Made by a program: the position numbers and the translations under genes. Shown here piece by piece: positions 60,747 through 64,000 of a DNA stretch of 64,000 nt. The DNA comes from Emcibacter sp. (GTDB lineage: Bacteria; Pseudomonadota; Alphaproteobacteria; Sphingomonadales; Emcibacteraceae). The stretch covers positions 3,520,001-3,584,000 of the forward strand of contig NZ_OY776217.1 in assembly GCF_963675455.1 (NCBI RefSeq). Direction: 5' to 3'. The notes below the pieces were generated by a model that did no database searches, was not told where the DNA came from, and worked only from the letters and a program-made list of their open reading frames with translations. How positions within the stretch are numbered: position 1 is the stretch's first letter; each line of letters opens with the position of its first letter.

Positions 60747-60870
60747 GACATTTTCCTTTTTTACCTTGTGATTTGAATATCATAGCAGAAATTTTCAATT
60801 GTCTCTCCGCTTTTTCAGCCTCCGGCAATAGAGGGCTGACTTTTCAGGGCAGTATGGCATTATATACATA

Positions 60871-61662
60871 ATGGAAAACAAGACCGGGAAACAGGCCATG
60901 GACAAGAACCATCAGGACTACAAAAAAATCCTTCGCAACCTGCAGATTGAACTGGTCAAGCTGCAGCGTCATATCATCAAATATGACCATAAGATCCTGG
61001 TGATTTTTGAAGGCCGGGACGCGGCCGGCAAGGACGGCACCATCAAAAGGATCGTCCAGCATCTGAGCCCCCGGGAAACCCGGGTCGTGGCTCTTGGCAA
61101 ACCCACCGAACGGGACCGCAGTTCATGGTATTTCCAGCGTTTTGTTTCCCATCTGCCGGCCGGGCAGGAAATGGTTCTGATGAACCGCAGCTGGTACAAC
61201 CGGGCCGGCGTGGAACGGGTGATGGGATTTTGTACCGACCAGGAGTATGAGGATTTCATGACCAGCGTTGTCACGTTCGAACAGATGCTGGTGAAATCAG
61301 GCATACAGATCATCAAATATTATCTGGATATTACAAAAGCAGAGCAGAAGAAACGGCTGGAAGAGAGGCACACAGATCCGCTTAAACAATGGAAAGTCAG
61401 TCCGATCGATGAAGTTGCCCTGAAACACTGGCATGATTACAGCGCCGCCCGCAACGAAATGTTTGAGCGCACCCATAACCCGATCACCCCCTGGCATGTG
61501 GTCCGGGCTGACAGCAAGAAAGACGCCCGGCTCAATGTCATCCGTCACCTGATCGCCCATGTGGAATGCCCGGACCGCGATCTTGACATCGCCAAACCGG
61601 ACCATGAGGTGGTATCCCCCTATCATGCCGACCAGCTTGTCAGCGGCCGGATTGCGGAATAG
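60871..61662 (+). CDS. ppk2: Polyphosphate kinase 2
   Basis: 263 residues. Walker A (FEGRDAAGKDGTIKRI) and the lid and Walker B region (MNRSWYNRAGVERVMGFC) are those of single-domain PPK2, together with RTHNPITPWHVVRADSK near the end. PPK2 transfers phosphate between polyphosphate and nucleotides, usually phosphorylating GDP or ADP. The ATG nine codons in (60898) is an alternative start. Ends 5 bases from the convergent RTX fragment. Confidence 0.95.
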   Translation: MENKTGKQAMDKNHQDYKKILRNLQIELVKLQRHIIKYDHKILVIFEGRDAAGKDGTIKRIVQHLSPRETRVVALGKPTERDRSSWYFQRFVSHLPAGQEMVLMNRSWYNRAGVERVMGFCTDQEYEDFMTSVVTFEQMLVKSGIQIIKYYLDITKAEQKKRLEERHTDPLKQWKVSPIDEVALKHWHDYSAARNEMFERTHNPITPWHVVRADSKKDARLNVIRHLIAHVECPDRDLDIAKPDHEVVSPYHADQLVSGRIAE

Positions 61663-61667
61663 GGAGC

Positions 61668-62528
61668 CTAGATCGTAAAGGTGACATCCTGATCGACCAG
61701 CAGGGTCGCGCCGCCGGAGGTATAAGTGTCATATGTAACACCATCATAGAGTTGATCCGCCCCCTGCACCCAGCCCTCACCAGTGGAAATGAACGTATCT
61801 TGGGCATCGCCCTGCAAGACAAGAACATTGTCCGCATCGGTTACATCAAGGATATCCTGAACGGTGAAGGTTATGTCACTCTCCTCGGCAGCAATTATCC
61901 GGAGGATCTCGATATTGACTATATCCAACACTGAAAGATCCAGGTCATTTATAGCGCCCGATGACCTCACGTATATTTTGTCTTCCCCCGTCCCACCATC
62001 AAAGCTATCGCCGAGATCGTCATAGTTCAAATTTACATCATAATATGTCATAGACAAGGCGTCGTTCCCGTCCCCGCCGTCAAGAATGTCTGTCCCTTTT
62101 CCGCCAACCAGATAGTCATCATCAATACCGCCAACCAGAACATCGTTTCCGTCATCTCCATACAATGAATCTTTACCGTCTCCACCATCTATGGTGTCAT
62201 TGCCGCTTCCAGTTTCTATGGTGTCGTCCCCTGCTTTACAAACCACCGTAAGATTATCATCGACAAAAAACCGGCTCATAATTGCATCTGAATCATTGAT
62301 CGCAGTGTAAGTATTAACCGGTCCCTCGATGAAATCCGGCTCGGCAAGGAACTCCCCGGTCCGGACCATGGAGGTGCTGATCAAGACTGTCGCTGTGCCG
62401 TTTGTGAACACATAGAAATCCGCAAAATAGGACCCAACAGAGTGAAATATCTCGTGATGATCTGTCCCAGTAGCCGTCCACCCGGCAGAGGAGGAGGATA
62501 TAGTTTGTCCAGTTCCCTGTAATATCAT
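61668..62528 (-). pseudogene. C-terminal part of a disrupted RTX (calcium-binding repeat) protein
   Basis: 287 codons open from the ATG at 62528, but the same frame runs further upstream (QQDVLDLTDINNQ) to a stop near 62590, so the ATG is probably not a real start. It carries nonapeptide repeats (GSGNDTIDGGDGKDSLYGDDGNDVLVGG) that bind calcium and a C-terminal module ending VDQDVTFTI. The segment FIEGPVNTYTAINDSD...LTVVCKAGDDTIETGSGND copies one in the N-terminal fragment at 63119, showing that both belonged to one modular protein. It is cut off from it by the ORF at 62551. Confidence 0.7.
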
Positions 62529-62550
62529 CTGGTTATTAATATCAGTGAGA

Positions 62551-63162
62551 TCAAGAACATCCTGCTGACCTGCCCAACATTTTGTTCAATTTCTTTTGTA
62601 AATGATCAGGCAATCCCGCGTCTTGCTCTGATTGATCTATTCCCTGTAACTGCTCCAATCTGTCCCGTAATATCTCCAGCTTCACATCATGTTTTTTCTT
62701 ATGCTCCCGCCCCGCCCCAAAATGTAAATAAACTTCCCGCACATGCCGTGATGTACTGTTAAACATACGGGGAATGCCTTCCTCACAGAGAGTTGGTTCA
62801 TATCCCGCATCAAAGCGCACCGCCCTGTCCAAGTACATCCCCAATGATAGATCCCCATCTAGTATTTCTTCCAAGTGTTCCCGCGCCCGCTCGTACTCAG
62901 ACTCTGCCCGTCGTACGTTTTTAGGTTTTAAACTGCGCCTGTAATCGCGCATGGCCTTATCGCCAGCAGCAACCATTTTGACATAACGTTTAAATGCATC
63001 AGGGGTGCCAGAAAGTGATGCGTTATTACTTTGCGCCTCATGCCACCGTCTCTCATAGTCTTCATATAGACCAATGGCCCTCAATTCCCGTGTCCCAACA
63101 TCCCCGCCATTTTCAAGATTAGTGATGTTGACGTGCTCCCCCGTCAATCGTCTCCCCGGCAA
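62551..63162 (-). CDS. Unrecognised ORF interrupting the RTX gene
   Basis: 203 codons in a different frame from both RTX pieces. The product is charged, mostly helical (RRAESEYERAREHLEEILDG, KKKHDVKLEILRDRLEQLQ), with no signal peptide and no motif I know; no transposase or integrase residues are evident. Its DNA is visibly more AT-rich than the flanks. The first about 15 residues overlap the RTX frame by 44 bases, and the only internal starts are late (MVAAGDKAM), so it may be a foreign fragment inserted in the RTX gene. Losing one G in the GGGGG run near 63143 would join the RTX frame to it. Confidence 0.45.
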   Translation of the reverse strand: MPGRRLTGEHVNITNLENGGDVGTRELRAIGLYEDYERRWHEAQSNNASLSGTPDAFKRYVKMVAAGDKAMRDYRRSLKPKNVRRAESEYERAREHLEEILDGDLSLGMYLDRAVRFDAGYEPTLCEEGIPRMFNSTSRHVREVYLHFGAGREHKKKHDVKLEILRDRLEQLQGIDQSEQDAGLPDHLQKKLNKMLGRSAGCS

Positions 63163-63709
63163 CTACTTCACTCACCGTTCGCCCGTTGAGCTCCGTCAGC
63201 GTGACCAGTGCAGAGATATCCACACCGGATCCGCCCGGGTTTGTGATGGAGGAAGAGGTATATTGATCTGCAGCCGTCGTGCCCAGCACCACAATCACAT
63301 CGTCGCCGTCGCCGGCAGAAACCGTATCCATTCCCTCCCCGGCCCGGATCAGATCGTTGCCCGACCCGGTTGTAATGGTGTCGTCCCCGCCCTTGCCGAT
63401 CACCGTCAGGTCGGCCGTGGCCGATCCTTCGTCCAGGGTGCGGTCGCTGTCATCAAGGGCGGTAAATGTATTGGTCGGGTTCTCGGTAAAGTCGGGATCC
63501 GGTGTCACGGGTGTTGTCGGTGAGGTGGGGGCCGGTGTACTGCCGCCACCGCCGCCGCAGGCGGCCAGGGGAAGGAGGCCGAGACTGATAAGGCCATATC
63601 GCACGGGATCAGCAACTTTTTCCCGCCGGGATCGGCCATTGGCAGACCCCTTGTTAGCTGACAGAATATCTTTTGAAAACGGCGTCCGGACGCCTTTGCG
63701 CGACAGCAT
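63119..63709 (-). pseudogene. N-terminal part of a disrupted RTX protein with a lipobox-like segment
   Basis: 196 codons. A basic N-terminus (residues 1-35) is followed by a hydrophobic stretch ending LLPLAACGGGGGS, which looks like a lipobox with lipidated Cys, then a Pro/Thr linker and RTX repeats (GKGGDDTITTGSGNDLIRAGEGMDTVSAGDGDD). The frame ends abruptly (ETIDGGARQHH) where the unrelated ORF begins. Repeats shared with the piece at 61668 show it is the other end of the same gene. Whether any product is made is unknown. Confidence 0.7.
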
Positions 63710-63837
63710 GCGTTATCCCCCAAGAATTAGAATCCCTGAAAGATTACCCTGTGCACACTCCCGTTTCAATATCTACCCGTAAAAATTGAATAAAATTTTA
63801 CCTGACCTTGTTACAATTCCCTATGATCAGAACCGGA

Positions 63838-64000
63838 TTAACCTGCAACCGTGTTTTCCATATAGGCTCTGAGAAAGTCTTCCACTTCGTCCAGCGCCGC
63901 GGGAAATCTCTCGATCAGGTCACCGTAAGCCAGCTCCTGCCCCCTGCGGGCATTAAGCTCAATCTCTTCCGCGATGGACGCGACTGCGTCCGCCCCGATC
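63838..64000 (-). CDS. C-terminal end of a probable Hpt (histidine phosphotransfer) protein, partial
   Basis: The last 53 codons and stop of a gene continuing past the window edge. The sequence IGADAVASIAEEIELNARRG followed by PAALDEVEDFLRAYM resembles the second half of Hpt domains, just after the phosphorylated histidine; that residue is outside the window. If so, it relays phosphate between kinase and regulator. Confidence 0.55.
   Translation of the reverse strand, partial: IGADAVASIAEEIELNARRGQELAYGDLIERFPAALDEVEDFLRAYMENTVAG

Noticed and set aside
62551..63162. Insertion sequence inside the RTX gene
   Set aside because: No transposase motif, no terminal inverted repeats and no exact target duplication could be found at the edges, so I call it only an intervening ORF.

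Overview
The window looks like chromosomal DNA of a free-living, probably marine, alphaproteobacterium of middling GC. The best clue is conserved gene order: rph-rdgB-hemW divergent from hrcA-grpE, rsmI-yraN-sirB1-gshB beside a lipoprotein of the LpoA type, and dnaK-dnaJ downstream. An Emcibacter/Kordiimonas-like lineage is a guess from gene content only. I see no rRNA, tRNA, CRISPR array, phage or complete insertion sequence.

Layout. 1-9758: a giant type I-secreted adhesin (C-terminus outside the window), containing a near-perfect 588-bp tandem duplication, lies divergent from its likely exporter (two different ABC proteins plus an HlyD-type adaptor). 9759-18674: housekeeping genes in two minus-strand operons, a lipoprotein gene between them, then hrcA-grpE. 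18784-25736: a PhnD-like binding protein with a histidine kinase, a copper chaperone, dnaK and dnaJ separated by a strongly structured spacer, and an orphan receiver protein. 25883-30131: an RND efflux pump. 30331-35568: a homoprotocatechuate (hpa) cluster with its MarR repressor and shared palindromic operators. 36071-41795: a CDF metal transporter, then phosphate-ester scavenging genes (secreted phosphatase, PhoD, TonB-dependent receptor) with two Pho-box-like arrays. 42024-48901: a BetI-like regulator with an MFS transporter, a small periplasmic protein, a TVP38-flavoprotein fusion and an ammonium transporter fused to a histidine kinase. 49055-53848: an MMPL/RND permease, a LolA-like protein and an outer-membrane barrel that look like one envelope transport system. 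53905-55658: DUF2892 protein and sulfide:quinone oxidoreductase, divergent, with two FNR-type boxes between them. 55711-61662: alkylsulfatase with LysR regulator, patatin, MgtC-like protein and PPK2. 61668-63709: an RTX lipoprotein gene broken by an intervening ORF. 63838-64000: the C-terminal end of an Hpt-like protein.

Together the accessory genes describe a cell that attaches to surfaces or polysaccharide (adhesin with a predicted carbohydrate-binding module), scavenges phosphate from esters, stores or uses polyphosphate, oxidises sulfide under low oxygen, desulfates alkyl sulfates and degrades aromatic acids. The points most worth a second look are the two-ABC exporter with abnormal ATPase motifs, the three-way-junction RNA between dnaK and dnaJ, the Pho-box and FNR-box arrays, the Amt-kinase fusion, and the lipoprotein whose C-terminus is encoded antisense to hemW.
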